Assembly: GCF_033542235.1 (NCBI RefSeq) | Contig: NZ_JAWRCU010000009.1 | Span: forward strand, 186,001 to 250,000 | Reading direction: 5' to 3' | Length of the DNA: 64,000 nt | From: JAWRCU01 sp033542235 | Lineage (GTDB): Bacteria > Pseudomonadota > Alphaproteobacteria > Rhizobiales > Rhizobiaceae | In this document: positions 1 through 9,030 of the stretch, piece after piece | How the letters are laid out: each line of letters begins with the position of its first letter | Position numbering within the stretch: the first letter of the stretch is position 1 | Position numbers and translations under genes: made by a program | The notes under the pieces: model-generated | Database searches by the model: none | Told to the model about the DNA's origin: nothing | Seen by the model: only the letters and a program-made list of their open reading frames with translations

Positions 1-839
1 GGATTTCGCATGACGTAGATCGCAGCGATCTGGCCGTTCTCGATCTTGAGCGCGGTGGTCTGCAGCGTATCGCCGGCCTCAACCGTCACGAAGCCCGGCA
101 GACCGTTGATGTGACCGTAACGCACGAGCTGCGACCTGTTCTCGGCAAAGAGTCGCGCCAGCGCGGCATGCAGCTGCATCACGTTGTCGAAGCCGATGAC
201 CGGCTCTCTGGCAGCCGGCTTCTTGCCGCCGCCGTCGGAATGCACGACTACGTCGGCCGCGAGCAGCGACCGCAGCCTGTCCATGTCGCCGTGGCGCGAA
301 GCTGCAAAGAAGGCAGCCGCGATCTCCAGCCCGCGCTCCTTGGGCATCTCAAAGCGCGGCCGCGCCGCCCGCACATGGCTGCGCGCGCGGCTGGCGAGCT
401 GCCGGCAAGCGGCCGGCTCGCGGCCGATCGTCTCGGCGATCTCGTCGAAGCCGACGCCGAACACGTCGTGCAGCAGGAAGGCCGCGCGCTCCAGCGGCGA
501 CAGTCGCTCCAGCGCCAGCATCAGTGGCAGTGTGACGTCGTCGATCTCCTCTTCCTCGTCTTCGACGACCGGTTCTGGCAGCCACTCGCCGACATAGGTC
601 TCGCGCCGTCGCCGTGCGGATTTCAGGAGGTCGAGGCAAAGCCGCGTCACGACGCGACGCAGGAAGCCCTCTGGCTCCCGAACCGTCTCGCGGTCGGTGG
701 CAAGCCAGCGCAGGAATGCGTCCTGCACGACATCTTCGGCATCGGCTACCGAGCCCAGCATGCGATAGGCGATGCGGGTGAGTTTCGGACGCAGCGGATC
801 GAACGAAGCGGCTGCGTCCAACTGCGACGTCGCTGCCAT
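1..839 (-). CDS. ECF41-type RNA polymerase sigma factor, C-terminus cut by window edge
   Basis: Extracytoplasmic-function sigma factor; 279 residues are visible and the 3' end lies outside the window. The N-terminal half has sigma-70 region 2 (RIAYRMLGSVADAEDVVQDA) and region 4 (LSPLERAAFLLHDVFGVGFDEIA). The linker carries WLPEP, and the second half is a SnoaL-like extension with DGGGK, followed at the edge by YVMRNP. These are the conserved signatures of the ECF41 group, in which the C-terminal extension, rather than a separate anti-sigma factor, tunes activity. Its ATG overlaps the stop of the upstream carboxymuconolactone-decarboxylase gene (TGATG), so the two are translationally coupled. 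The group assignment rests on motifs and neighbour, and both agree. Confidence 0.9.
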   Translation of the reverse strand, partial: MAATSQLDAAASFDPLRPKLTRIAYRMLGSVADAEDVVQDAFLRWLATDRETVREPEGFLRRVVTRLCLDLLKSARRRRETYVGEWLPEPVVEDEEEEIDDVTLPLMLALERLSPLERAAFLLHDVFGVGFDEIAETIGREPAACRQLASRARSHVRAARPRFEMPKERGLEIAAAFFAASRHGDMDRLRSLLAADVVVHSDGGGKKPAAREPVIGFDNVMQLHAALARLFAENRSQLVRYGHINGLPGFVTVEAGDTLQTTALKIENGQIAAIYVMRN

Positions 840-1300
840 CAGGCCGCCTTGCGGGTCGGGACAGCCGAATCGCTCATGCGGAAGCCGACATTGAGCCGGT
901 TGAAGCTGTTGATCGCGAGAACCATGAAGGTCAGGATTGCCAGCTCCTTCTCCGTGAATTCGGCCTTGGCAGCTTCGTAGACATCGTCCGGAACACCCGC
1001 CGGCGAAAGCCGGGTCAGTACCTCCGTCCAGCCGAGCGCCGCACGCTCGCGTGCACTATAGAGCGTCGAATCGCGCCACGCATCGAGGAGATAGATACGC
1101 CGTTCGGTCTCGCCCTCCTGGCGGGCGGCGTCCGTATGCATCGTGAGACAGACGGCGCAGCCATTGATCTGCGAGGCTCTGATCTTCACCAGTTCCAGCA
1201 GACTCGGCTCCACACCGGCTTTCTCGACGCTGCTTCCGAAGTCGATCAGTAGCTTCGCCAGTTCGGGCGTCGTCGTGTAGGGGTTCATTCTCTCGTCCAT
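839..1300 (-). CDS. carboxymuconolactone decarboxylase / AhpD-like protein, ECF41 partner
   Basis: A 153-residue AhpD-like alkylhydroperoxidase/CMD-fold protein. The redox motif C-A-V-C followed by L-T-M-H (GCAVCLTMH) is the CxxC...H arrangement of AhpD-type peroxidase or thiol-disulfide enzymes. The start at 1300 is preferred over the in-frame ATG at 1306 because AGAGGA then sits 6-7 bases upstream. It is the first gene behind the ECF41 promoter and overlaps the sigma gene by one base. Genes of this family are the usual conserved neighbours and targets of ECF41 sigma factors. The physiological substrate is unknown. Confidence 0.88.
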   Translation of the reverse strand: MDERMNPYTTTPELAKLLIDFGSSVEKAGVEPSLLELVKIRASQINGCAVCLTMHTDAARQEGETERRIYLLDAWRDSTLYSARERAALGWTEVLTRLSPAGVPDDVYEAAKAEFTEKELAILTFMVLAINSFNRLNVGFRMSDSAVPTRKAA

Positions 1301-1336
1301 GATCATTCCTCTTGTCCGGGTCACTCCCGCAGACAG

Positions 1337-1363
1337 GACGAAATGAGCAGGCCGGATGTGACA
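1337..1363 (-). promoter_or_regulatory. ECF41 autoregulatory promoter
   Basis: On the minus strand TGTCACA (1363-1357) is followed by exactly 16 bases and then CGTC (1340-1337). This matches the TGTCACA-N16-CGTC promoter known for ECF41 sigma factors. It lies 37 bases upstream of the CMD start codon, so the CMD-sigma operon is most likely autoregulated. Confidence 0.85.
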
Positions 1364-1594
1364 TGGGGGCGGATTTTTTTCGTCGGCGAAATGCGTCAGA
1401 GGGAGGGGAGGCGCGACCGCTTGTTCAACCGGGTTGATTGCCGACAGTTTGGACCGGCATGATTCCCGATAGTATTTAAGTTGCAGCAGGTTTGCCCGGT
1501 TCGCGGGGGGGCCCGTACGGAGCGAAGCGGGTGAACCTACCGCGGCGATCGATGATGCCGATGTCGTGCCGGCTGAAGCGCACGCTGAGGGGCG

Positions 1595-1741
1595 ATGGCG
1601 AAGATCAAATTCCGCAACGTCGCCATGCGATTTGGCGAGGTCGAGGAGGTGAAAATCGGCTTCACGCCTGAGAATTCGCTCGACTTCGATACGGCACGCC
1701 AGAAGCGGATCGCCGGTGCGCGTGCTCGCCCGCCGGCTTGA
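1595..1741 (+). pseudogene. internally deleted ABC-transporter ATPase remnant
   Basis: A 48-residue frame starts like an ABC ATPase (MAKIKFRNVAMRFG) but jumps at once to a stretch resembling the C-terminal TOBE tail of MalK/UgpC/PotA-type ATPases (EVKIGFTPENSLDFD, then QKRI). All nucleotide-binding motifs are missing. I read it as the two ends of an ATPase gene joined by an internal deletion. The rest of the roughly 560-bp stretch between the CMD gene and 1930 shows no other recognisable gene. The call rests on short similarities only. Confidence 0.35.
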
Positions 1742-1929
1742 GCGATCAGCTAGAGCTTTCCGGCTCTGCCGCCCCGAAAGAGACACTATTTGAGCAGAAT
1801 ATCCCACTTGGTCCGACGCGTGACACACACCGGCCATAACGCGCCTTACTTTGAAGTGGCGCTGCCTCTCGATCGGACCATCTATACCAAAACGTTGGAG
1901 CACGTCGCCAAGACCAAAGGAGAAGTTCT

Positions 1930-3030
1930 ATGGTAACTTTGGTTGCTGATCCTCACCCCAAAGCAAAAGCGGCAGTATTCGAACAGACGAACCTGGTCTC
2001 CGATGGGCTTGTCAAGGCACCGGTGATCGACCCCAACCTCATCAATCCTTGGGGGGTCTCGTTTAAACCTACGGGACCTTTTTGGGTGTCGGATAATGGT
2101 CAAGGCGTCGCGACGATCTATGACGGGAAAGGGCACCCGCAGACGATTGCCGGACACACAGCGATCACGATTGCCGTGCCTCCAGGACAAACAACTCCGG
2201 CGAGCCCGACCGGGCAGGTGTTCAATAGCACAGGACACGGATTTGCTATCTCCAGCGGAGGCAAGACGGCATCGTCGGTCTTCATCTTTGCAACCGAAGA
2301 CGGCACGATTTCGGGCTGGAACCCAGCCGTGAACAGCGGCAGCTCCGTATTGGCCGTCGACAACTCCGAGGGTGGCAAAGGGGCCGTCTACAAGGGTCTT
2401 GCGATTGCCAAGACCGAAGATGGCACCTTGCTTTTTGCTGCCAACTTCCGAAGCGGGAACGTCGACGTCTTCGACTCGAAATTCAAACATGTGCGAAGCT
2501 TCACCGATCCTGGTGTCCCGAAGGGCTATGCGCCCTTCAATGTCAGCGTCATCGATGGCCACCTGTTCGTCACCTTCGCGTTGCAGAACAGTGAAAAGCA
2601 CGATGATGTCGCGGGCGCGGGACACGGCTTCGTCGACGAGTTCAACCTCAACGGAGAGTTGGTGAAGCGGGTCGCATCCCGCGGGCCGCTCGATTCTCCC
2701 TGGGGAATGGCGATCGCGCCGTCGGGTTTCGGAAAGTTCTCGCACGATCTTCTGATCGGGAATTTCGGCGATGGGACGATCAATGTCTTCAATCCGCACA
2801 ACGACAAATTTCTGGGCAAGCTCAGCGGGTCCAACGGCGCGCCGATAAAGATCGGCGATCTTTGGGCGCTGGTTCCCGGGAATCATGGTCCAAACAGCGA
2901 TCCGAAGAAAATCTACTTCACTGCGGGCGTGCAGAACGAAATGCATGGCCTCTTCGGGACACTGGGCGCAGTAACCGACCATCACCAGACGACAACGGCG
3001 TCGATGCCCAGCGCACATATGCTCGCCTGA
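1930..3030 (+). CDS. TIGR03118 family beta-propeller-like protein
   Basis: A 366-residue protein of the TIGR03118 family, related to NHL/six-bladed propellers. Visible signatures include NLVSDG near residue 20, NPWGVSFKPTGPFWVSDNG (36-54), a GHGFAIS segment and DSPWGMAIAP. A good ribosome site (AAGGAG) precedes the ATG. Relatives usually carry a Sec signal peptide; this N-terminus (MVTLVADPHPKAKA) does not. The gene lies directly upstream of a type I secretion ATPase and HlyD adaptor in the same orientation, with 35 bases to the likely start of the next gene. It is therefore a candidate cargo of that exporter. Its biochemical activity is not known. Confidence 0.85.
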   Translation: MVTLVADPHPKAKAAVFEQTNLVSDGLVKAPVIDPNLINPWGVSFKPTGPFWVSDNGQGVATIYDGKGHPQTIAGHTAITIAVPPGQTTPASPTGQVFNSTGHGFAISSGGKTASSVFIFATEDGTISGWNPAVNSGSSVLAVDNSEGGKGAVYKGLAIAKTEDGTLLFAANFRSGNVDVFDSKFKHVRSFTDPGVPKGYAPFNVSVIDGHLFVTFALQNSEKHDDVAGAGHGFVDEFNLNGELVKRVASRGPLDSPWGMAIAPSGFGKFSHDLLIGNFGDGTINVFNPHNDKFLGKLSGSNGAPIKIGDLWALVPGNHGPNSDPKKIYFTAGVQNEMHGLFGTLGAVTDHHQTTTASMPSAHMLA

Positions 3031-3065
3031 CATCTGGGAAGGCACTCGCCTGGGGAGTGTCGTCA

Positions 3066-5372
3066 GTGACGTTCTTCGTCAGACCGCGTTCGGCCGCGGT
3101 AGGCCAAGCTTCCCAGCTTGAAGATTCAGCCCTAACCGCTGAGCCGGAACTTGCGGCGGTCCCACCCGACGGCCACGTCCATTCGAAGGGCGGTGGGCTT
3201 CATCAGCGCCTTTGCGCCGTGATGGCGGCGGCACGGTTCCACGGCATGGAGCTGGATCCGCGCGACTGTGCACGTGGGGCGGACTCGTCTGCGCCCTCTG
3301 CGGCGGCTCTCTCCGCATGGCTTCAAAGTTCGGGCCTGTGGGCAAGGGCCGTGCGGTTGCGCTGGCGAGACGTGGTCCATCTCACAGAAACAGGGCCGGT
3401 GGTCCTGCTGTTCAATGACGGCGGCGCCGGCCTGATGACCGGGGTCGATCCCGAGCAAAATCTGATCCTCGTCAAGAAACCTGATTTGGCTGCGGACGAA
3501 GCGGGCATCGCAGTCGACGAACTGCGACTGGAGCAGGTCTGGTCGGGGGACACTTTGCTGGTGCGCAGCAAGCGCGCTCGATCGGCAACCGACGCGCCGT
3601 TCAACCTAGGCTGGCTGGCTTCTCTCGTTCTGCGAGAACGGCGATTGCTCCGAGACGTAGGGGTCGCCTCGCTGACATTGAGCTTCCTGACGATTTTCCC
3701 GCCTTTGCTGGTCATGACAGTGGTGGACAGGGTGCTCACGCACCATAGCTATTCGACACTTGTTCTCCTCGGCACGCTTCTCGCTGTCGCCACGGTCTTC
3801 GAGACATTCCTGAGTTACGCCCGCCGGTTGATCGTGCTGGTCTTGGGCACGCGACTTGATGCCGTCCTGAACCTGCACGTCTTCAGTCGCTTGCTACGAC
3901 TGCCGCTCGACTATTTCGAGCGACATCCGGCCGGCGAGACCATGCACAAGGTCGCCCAAGTCTACAAAGTCCGGGAATTCCTCACAGGGAAGCTTCTGAC
4001 CACGTTCCTGGACCTCATGACGTTGGTCGTGCTGCTGCCTTTCCTGTTCTTCCTTAATCCGTTCCTCGCTGGACTGGTGCTGGCCTGCACCGCCTTGATC
4101 ATGCTCGTCATCCTTGCCTTTCTGCGTCCATTGCGCCGCGGATTTGCCGATGTGATTTTCGCCGAGACAGAAAAGGCTTCGGCGCTCGGCGAGACGATCT
4201 TCGGCATCAAGACGATAAAATCCCTGGCGCTGGAGCCGCAACGGAACGCTCTGTGGGACGAGCGGGTCGCCGATGTCGGGATCTCTCGTCTTGCTTTCGG
4301 CAAGCTGGCAAATTGGCCCCAGACGATCATCACCCCGATCGAGCGGTTCATGTCGATCTGGCTTGTGCTGGTAGGCGCCTACATGGCACTCCAGGACAAC
4401 TCGGGCTACGCCGTCGGCGCCCTGTTTGCCTTCGTGATGCTCAGCATGCGCGTCGCGCAACCGCTCGTGGCACTGGCACGTCTCATTGAGGACTACGAAG
4501 GCGTTTCCCTCGCGATTGTCGAGGCCGCCTCGGTGTTGAACCGCCCGCCGGAGGCGGAGGCGATTTCCGGAGGGTTGCGGCCGCGCTTCGCTGGCGCTGT
4601 CCTTTTCGACGATGTGAGCTTCACCTACGGCGGCACCAAACTGCCCGCCCTCGACCATGTTTCGTTCCAGGTGCAAGCCGGCACGATGCTGGGCATCGTC
4701 GGGCGCAGCGGGTCCGGAAAATCGACGCTGACCCGGCTGCTGCAGGGGATCAACCGAGATTACAGCGGGTCCCTGAAGATCGACGGAAACGATGTGCGTC
4801 AAATCAATCTGCGCCATCTCCGTCAGAGTTTTGGCGTGGTCCTGCAGGAGAATTTCCTGTTTCGGGGATCGGTTCGTGACAACATCGTCGCCGGCCGCTC
4901 CGGGTTGCTCCTGGGTGATGTCGTCAACGCCGCGCGCCTCGCCGGTGCCGAGGAATTCATCGAGCGAATGCCGAGTGGTTACGAGACCATGATCGAGGAA
5001 GGTTCGCCCAATCTCTCGGGCGGCCAACGGCAGCGACTGGCGATCGCGCGCGCCTTGATAACCGATCCGCGCATTCTGATCCTCGACGAAGCCACCAATG
5101 CGCTCGATCCAGAGAGCGAGGCGCTGCTCAACGCCAACCTGCTTCGCATCGCCAGTGGCCGGACGATGGTCATCGTCTCACACCGGCTGTCATCACTGGT
5201 CGATTGCGATCTGATCCTTGTGTTGGACAAGGGCAAAGCCATCGATATCGCTCCTCATGACATCCTGCTCGACCGCTGCGCCATCTATCGCCAGCTCTGG
5301 TCCCAGCAGAGCCGTCATCAGGATTACCAGGGACAACACCTTGTCGCTCCTGCGTTTGTCAAAAGCCGATAA
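3066..5372 (+). CDS. type I secretion ABC exporter (HlyB/LapB-like), with C39-like domain
   Basis: About 768 residues in the standard order for a type I secretion ATPase. A degenerate C39-like N-terminal domain (~40-150) lacks the catalytic Cys and His of peptidase-containing exporters. Six membrane segments span ~190-470. A nucleotide-binding domain follows with Walker A GRSGSGKST (~545), signature LSGGQRQRLAIARAL (~650), Walker B ILILDEATNALD and an SHR H-loop. The start is uncertain: GTG at 3066 has GGGGAG eight bases upstream, and GTG 3057 is an alternative. The lost peptidase residues fit RTX-type export, where the C39-like domain only docks cargo. The hlyD-like gene overlaps its end. 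Confidence 0.88.
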   Translation: MTFFVRPRSAAVGQASQLEDSALTAEPELAAVPPDGHVHSKGGGLHQRLCAVMAAARFHGMELDPRDCARGADSSAPSAAALSAWLQSSGLWARAVRLRWRDVVHLTETGPVVLLFNDGGAGLMTGVDPEQNLILVKKPDLAADEAGIAVDELRLEQVWSGDTLLVRSKRARSATDAPFNLGWLASLVLRERRLLRDVGVASLTLSFLTIFPPLLVMTVVDRVLTHHSYSTLVLLGTLLAVATVFETFLSYARRLIVLVLGTRLDAVLNLHVFSRLLRLPLDYFERHPAGETMHKVAQVYKVREFLTGKLLTTFLDLMTLVVLLPFLFFLNPFLAGLVLACTALIMLVILAFLRPLRRGFADVIFAETEKASALGETIFGIKTIKSLALEPQRNALWDERVADVGISRLAFGKLANWPQTIITPIERFMSIWLVLVGAYMALQDNSGYAVGALFAFVMLSMRVAQPLVALARLIEDYEGVSLAIVEAASVLNRPPEAEAISGGLRPRFAGAVLFDDVSFTYGGTKLPALDHVSFQVQAGTMLGIVGRSGSGKSTLTRLLQGINRDYSGSLKIDGNDVRQINLRHLRQSFGVVLQENFLFRGSVRDNIVAGRSGLLLGDVVNAARLAGAEEFIERMPSGYETMIEEGSPNLSGGQRQRLAIARALITDPRILILDEATNALDPESEALLNANLLRIASGRTMVIVSHRLSSLVDCDLILVLDKGKAIDIAPHDILLDRCAIYRQLWSQQSRHQDYQGQHLVAPAFVKSR

Positions 5373-6741
5373 CTCCGCGAGCCATCGCGACGATGCTGCC
5401 GCCAGGGTGCTCCTGGAATTTCAATCGCCATCCCAAGCGATGGTCGCTGCTCCAGTCCCGCGGGCAGCGCGCGGATCTATCTGGGGCATATCGGGCATGC
5501 TCGCCATATCCCTGGTGGCGATGGGGTTGATCCCGATCGACAAGGTGGTGACGGCTCGTGGAAGAGTGATCTCGCGGATACCCGCACTGGTCGTGCAGCC
5601 CCTTGAAACCTCGATCGTGCGCGCGATCGCGGTCAGCGAAGGCCAGCAGGTGCACGCAGGCGACACGCTCGCCGAACTCGATCCAACCTTCACGGAGGCG
5701 GATGTCGGCGGTTTGGCGTCGCAAGTTTCCCTGTTGGGGGCCGAAGTTGCGCGTCTCCAGGCGGAGACCGAAGGTCATTTGTTCACTTATGCCGGATCCG
5801 ACCCGAATTTCGCGCTACAGGCATCGATTGCGGCCGAGCGGTCTTCTGAGTGGAAGCTCAAACATGACATGTACCAGCAGCGCATCGATGGCCTGAACGC
5901 CGTCATCGCGCGCAGTGCCGCAGATGTGAAGACTTTCCAGGCTCGCCAGAGAGTGGCCGAAAAGATCCTCTCCATCCGCAAGGAGCTGGAGCGGCGAGAG
6001 GTCGGCAGCACGCTCGATTCGCTGGCTGCGATCGACAATGATTTGGGAATGACGAGCGCTTCTTCCAACGCGGCACAGACCGAAGAGAGCGCGCAGCACG
6101 ATCTCGGAGCAGTCACGGCGGAGCGAGATGCCTATGATCAGGACTGGCGCGCGAAGGTTTCGCAAGAGCTGTCGGAGCAGAGGGAGAAACTGATCGAGGC
6201 CAAGAAACAGTTGAGCAAGGCGCAGCGCCGCCAGCAACTGGTCGTGCTGCATGCCGACCGCGATGCAACCGTTCTGACGGTCGCAAAGGTTTCCGTGGGG
6301 TCGGTGCTGCTGCCGGGCGAGCATTTCATCACGTTGGTCCCTGCCGGCTCACCTCTCGAGGTGGAGGTGAACATAGTGGGCCACGACAGTGGTTTCGTGC
6401 ATGAGGGTGCTCCGGCAGCGGTCAAGTTCGATGCTTTTCCAGCGTCGCAATATGGATTGGCCTATGGGTCAGTCCGCACCGTCAGTGCCGACAGCTTTAC
6501 GGGTTCGGACGATGATAAGTCCGGCTTCGGCACCGCTCCGGTGAACCTCGGCAGTTCAGAGCCGTTCTATCGCTCGCGCATCACGCTCGACGAGGTGAAG
6601 CTGCACGATGTGCCTCCCGGCTTTCACATCGTGCCCGGTATGCCCGCCACTGCGGACATCAAGGTCGGCCGGCGCACCGTGCTCGCCTATCTGCTCGGTC
6701 GGATACTGCCGGTGGCATCGGAAGGGATGCGCGAGCCATGA
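5341..6741 (+). CDS. HlyD-family type I secretion periplasmic adaptor
   Basis: About 466 residues, normal for HlyD/PrtE. A short cytoplasmic tail leads to a single membrane anchor (GISGMLAISLVAMGLIPI, ~48-65). Then come a biotinyl-lipoyl-like half motif (VVQPLETSIVRAIAVSEGQQVHAG shortened here to its core VRAIAVSEGQ), a long coiled-coil region (~130-310), and the closing beta-barrel with VLLPGEHFITLVP and GMPATADI near the end. Start choice: TTG 5341 has AGGGA upstream and overlaps the exporter gene by 32 bases; ATG 5440 would cut almost into the anchor. It should link the ABC exporter to an outer-membrane TolC-like channel, which is not encoded nearby. Confidence 0.85.
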   Translation: MSLLRLSKADNSASHRDDAAARVLLEFQSPSQAMVAAPVPRAARGSIWGISGMLAISLVAMGLIPIDKVVTARGRVISRIPALVVQPLETSIVRAIAVSEGQQVHAGDTLAELDPTFTEADVGGLASQVSLLGAEVARLQAETEGHLFTYAGSDPNFALQASIAAERSSEWKLKHDMYQQRIDGLNAVIARSAADVKTFQARQRVAEKILSIRKELERREVGSTLDSLAAIDNDLGMTSASSNAAQTEESAQHDLGAVTAERDAYDQDWRAKVSQELSEQREKLIEAKKQLSKAQRRQQLVVLHADRDATVLTVAKVSVGSVLLPGEHFITLVPAGSPLEVEVNIVGHDSGFVHEGAPAAVKFDAFPASQYGLAYGSVRTVSADSFTGSDDDKSGFGTAPVNLGSSEPFYRSRITLDEVKLHDVPPGFHIVPGMPATADIKVGRRTVLAYLLGRILPVASEGMREP

Positions 6742-8426
6742 TCCATCATGGAAACACTGCTCCGGCTCTGGACGGCGGGATGGCGAGGCGATCGCGGCTG
6801 ACTGATCATGTCGTCAGTGTGCTGTGGCCATCGATGGCGCTTCGCCGCGCGACGAGGCTGGTCGCGCAGGGGCAGGCGAACAGGGCGTTCGTGCTCCTCG
6901 CTCGTGCGGCCCGCGCCGGCAACGCTGAGGCTGAATACCGGGTCGGGCGATGCTACCTGGACGGCTCTGGCGTCCCGGCCAGCCGCATCGACGGCGTCCG
7001 TTGGATCGAACGTGCGGCCACGCGGGGACATGTCGATGCCGAATGGAGTCTTGCGGCGCTCCACATCGACGGTGTCGCGCCTACCTGCAGGAAGCGGGCC
7101 TCTCCCGGATCTGATCTCTTCTCATCTGATGCGGCTCCCGAACCTGATTTCGAGGCGGCACAGAAATGGGCGCGCCGTGCGGCAGAACATGGATCCGCCG
7201 ATGGACAGGCATTGCTGGGGTACATTCTCACGTCAGGCCCCGAATCCATGCGCGATCTCGATCAGGCACGACAATGGTACAAGCGTTCCGCTGAAGCCGG
7301 CTGTCCGCAGGGCGCCTTCGGCTACGGATTGTCGCTCGCCCAATCGATCGCAAGTGAGGGCGACGAGGCTCGGATGACCGAGCATATCCGCCTCGCCGCG
7401 CAAGCCGGTCTGTCCCCGGCAATTTATTTGCTTGGCATGCTTACGGAGCGCGGGATAGGGACGGAGCCGGACCAGACGGCGGCCGTGCAGCTTTACAGGC
7501 GCGCAGCCATGATGGGCAATCGCTCCGCCCAGACGAGTTGGGGACGCGCGCTGATGTCGGGGGCGGGGGTCGGACAGAACCGGACGGAAGGCGAGTCGTG
7601 GCTTCGCAGGGCCGCACTGGCCGGCGATTCCGACGCGGCCGCATTGGTGGGCGATATTTACGCCGAAACCGGTGCACTTCCTCCAAACTATGCCGAGGCG
7701 GCAATCTGGTATCGCCGGGCAGCAGAGTCCGGTCATGTCGTCGCGGCTCGAACCCTGGGTATGTTCCATCTGTTCGGCACCGGAATGGGATGTGATCCGA
7801 AGGAGGCGTCAAACTGGCTACGCGCCGCTGCCGAGGGTGGTGATCAGTCGGCGCAGGTGGTTCTTGCCAACCTGCTCCTCAACGGTGTCGGGGAGAGCCA
7901 GCCTGAAGACCTTGCCAAGGCGCGCGAGTGGCTTCAGCGGGCGGCCGCATTGGGGAACCTTGTGGCCGCATTCCATTTGGGACTTTGCCTGTTGGAAGGC
8001 ACCGGCGTTGAGCGCGACGAGCGAGCGGCAATTCAATGGCTCTGCCGTGCGGCGGAGGAGCTCGTGGCCGCGCAGTATTGGTATGGCCGAGCGCTTGCGG
8101 AGGGGCGTGGAATCGATGCCGACCCCGAGGCAGGTCGTGCCTGGATTGCGCGTGCCGCCGCCGCCGGGATGGCGGATGCGGAAGCCGCACTGGCGGAGAT
8201 GATGGTGAACGGCCGTGGCGGACCGAAGGATCACAGCGCCGCGCTGGAGCTGTTCGAAAAGGCTGCCGGAAAAGGCCATGCCGGAGCCATGTTTGCGCTC
8301 GGCATGATGAGAGATGGCGGATTTGACGTGCCTGACGACCACGCCTCGGCGCTGCAATGGTTCGAGGCTGCCGCCGAGCGTGGGCACGAGGGCGCCCGGC
8401 AAATGGTCAGCCGTTCTTCGCCCTAG
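6738..8426 (+). CDS. Sel1-repeat (TPR-like) protein
   Basis: A 562-residue protein made almost wholly of Sel1-like repeats of about 36 residues (core pattern A..lG.my..G.gv..d...A..W..rAA..G), roughly a dozen from residue 50 to the end. Sel1 repeats form alpha-solenoid scaffolds for protein-protein contacts. There is no signal peptide or clear membrane segment, so it is probably cytoplasmic unless exported. Its ATG overlaps the hlyD stop (ATGA), making it the last gene of the secretion operon. A role in assembling or regulating the exporter, or as a second cargo, is inference from position only. Confidence 0.85.
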   Translation: MIHHGNTAPALDGGMARRSRLTDHVVSVLWPSMALRRATRLVAQGQANRAFVLLARAARAGNAEAEYRVGRCYLDGSGVPASRIDGVRWIERAATRGHVDAEWSLAALHIDGVAPTCRKRASPGSDLFSSDAAPEPDFEAAQKWARRAAEHGSADGQALLGYILTSGPESMRDLDQARQWYKRSAEAGCPQGAFGYGLSLAQSIASEGDEARMTEHIRLAAQAGLSPAIYLLGMLTERGIGTEPDQTAAVQLYRRAAMMGNRSAQTSWGRALMSGAGVGQNRTEGESWLRRAALAGDSDAAALVGDIYAETGALPPNYAEAAIWYRRAAESGHVVAARTLGMFHLFGTGMGCDPKEASNWLRAAAEGGDQSAQVVLANLLLNGVGESQPEDLAKAREWLQRAAALGNLVAAFHLGLCLLEGTGVERDERAAIQWLCRAAEELVAAQYWYGRALAEGRGIDADPEAGRAWIARAAAAGMADAEAALAEMMVNGRGGPKDHSAALELFEKAAGKGHAGAMFALGMMRDGGFDVPDDHASALQWFEAAAERGHEGARQMVSRSSP

Positions 8427-8443
8427 TTCGTCTTGCGTGGAGG

Positions 8444-9004
8444 TCACTCCGCCGCAATGCTCGCCACCTGCCTCAAGTTGAGCGCGGTTTGCGCCTCGCC
8501 GACCACCTGAGCCAGTCGCTTCAAAAGCGCCTCCGAGGCCGGTTTGCCATCGAGCAAATCGCGCTCCGCGGCATAGATCGCCGTGGGCAGCGCGAAGGCC
8601 TCGAAGAAGCCAAACAGCGGCCGGAGCTGGTGCTCTACCATCAGCGCGTGGCGGTCGCCGCCGCCGGTGGCGGTGAGCACCACCGGCTTGCCGCGTAGGG
8701 CGGCGGGGTCGAGGAGGTCGAAGAAATGCTTGAATAGGCCTGTATAGCTGCCCTTGTAGGTAGGCGAGCCGACCACGAGAAGGTCGGCCTCGACAACACT
8801 GTCGAGGATCGCCCGCGCCTGCCGGTCGAGATCGCCGGCCCGCCGCGCCGTGGGGAAGGAGGGGCCCAGCGCCTCGATGTCATAACAATTCGCCGCAAGC
8901 CCGTTGCGGCGCATGATTTCATTGGCGACATGATCGACGAAGGCGAAGGTTTTCGACGGGCGGGTGATGTTGCCGGAAAGGCCGACCACCATTGAACGAG
9001 GCAC
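8444..9004 (-). CDS. msuE: NADPH-dependent FMN reductase, MsuE/SsuE family
   Basis: A 186-residue flavodoxin-like NAD(P)H:FMN reductase. N-terminal VVGLSGN and central VVGSPTYKGSYTGLFKHFFDLL are the flavin-binding signatures of the SsuE/MsuE family. The GTG start at 9004 is chosen because AAGGGAG lies six bases upstream; it gives the 186-residue length typical of MsuE. The gene sits 26 bases after ssuD and would supply FMNH2 to that two-component monooxygenase. The protein could equally be named ssuE. Confidence 0.87.
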   Translation of the reverse strand: MPRSMVVGLSGNITRPSKTFAFVDHVANEIMRRNGLAANCYDIEALGPSFPTARRAGDLDRQARAILDSVVEADLLVVGSPTYKGSYTGLFKHFFDLLDPAALRGKPVVLTATGGGDRHALMVEHQLRPLFGFFEAFALPTAIYAAERDLLDGKPASEALLKRLAQVVGEAQTALNLRQVASIAAE

Positions 9005-9030
9005 AGGGTACTCCCTTGCGGTAATGCCGC

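Noticed and set aside
3894..5027. 377-residue minus-strand frame over the secretion ATPase; similar long antisense frames at 11096-12631, 31383-32666 and 36261-37667
   Set aside because: All lie opposite clearly identified genes, are rich in Arg/His/Gln without motifs and show no ribosome sites.
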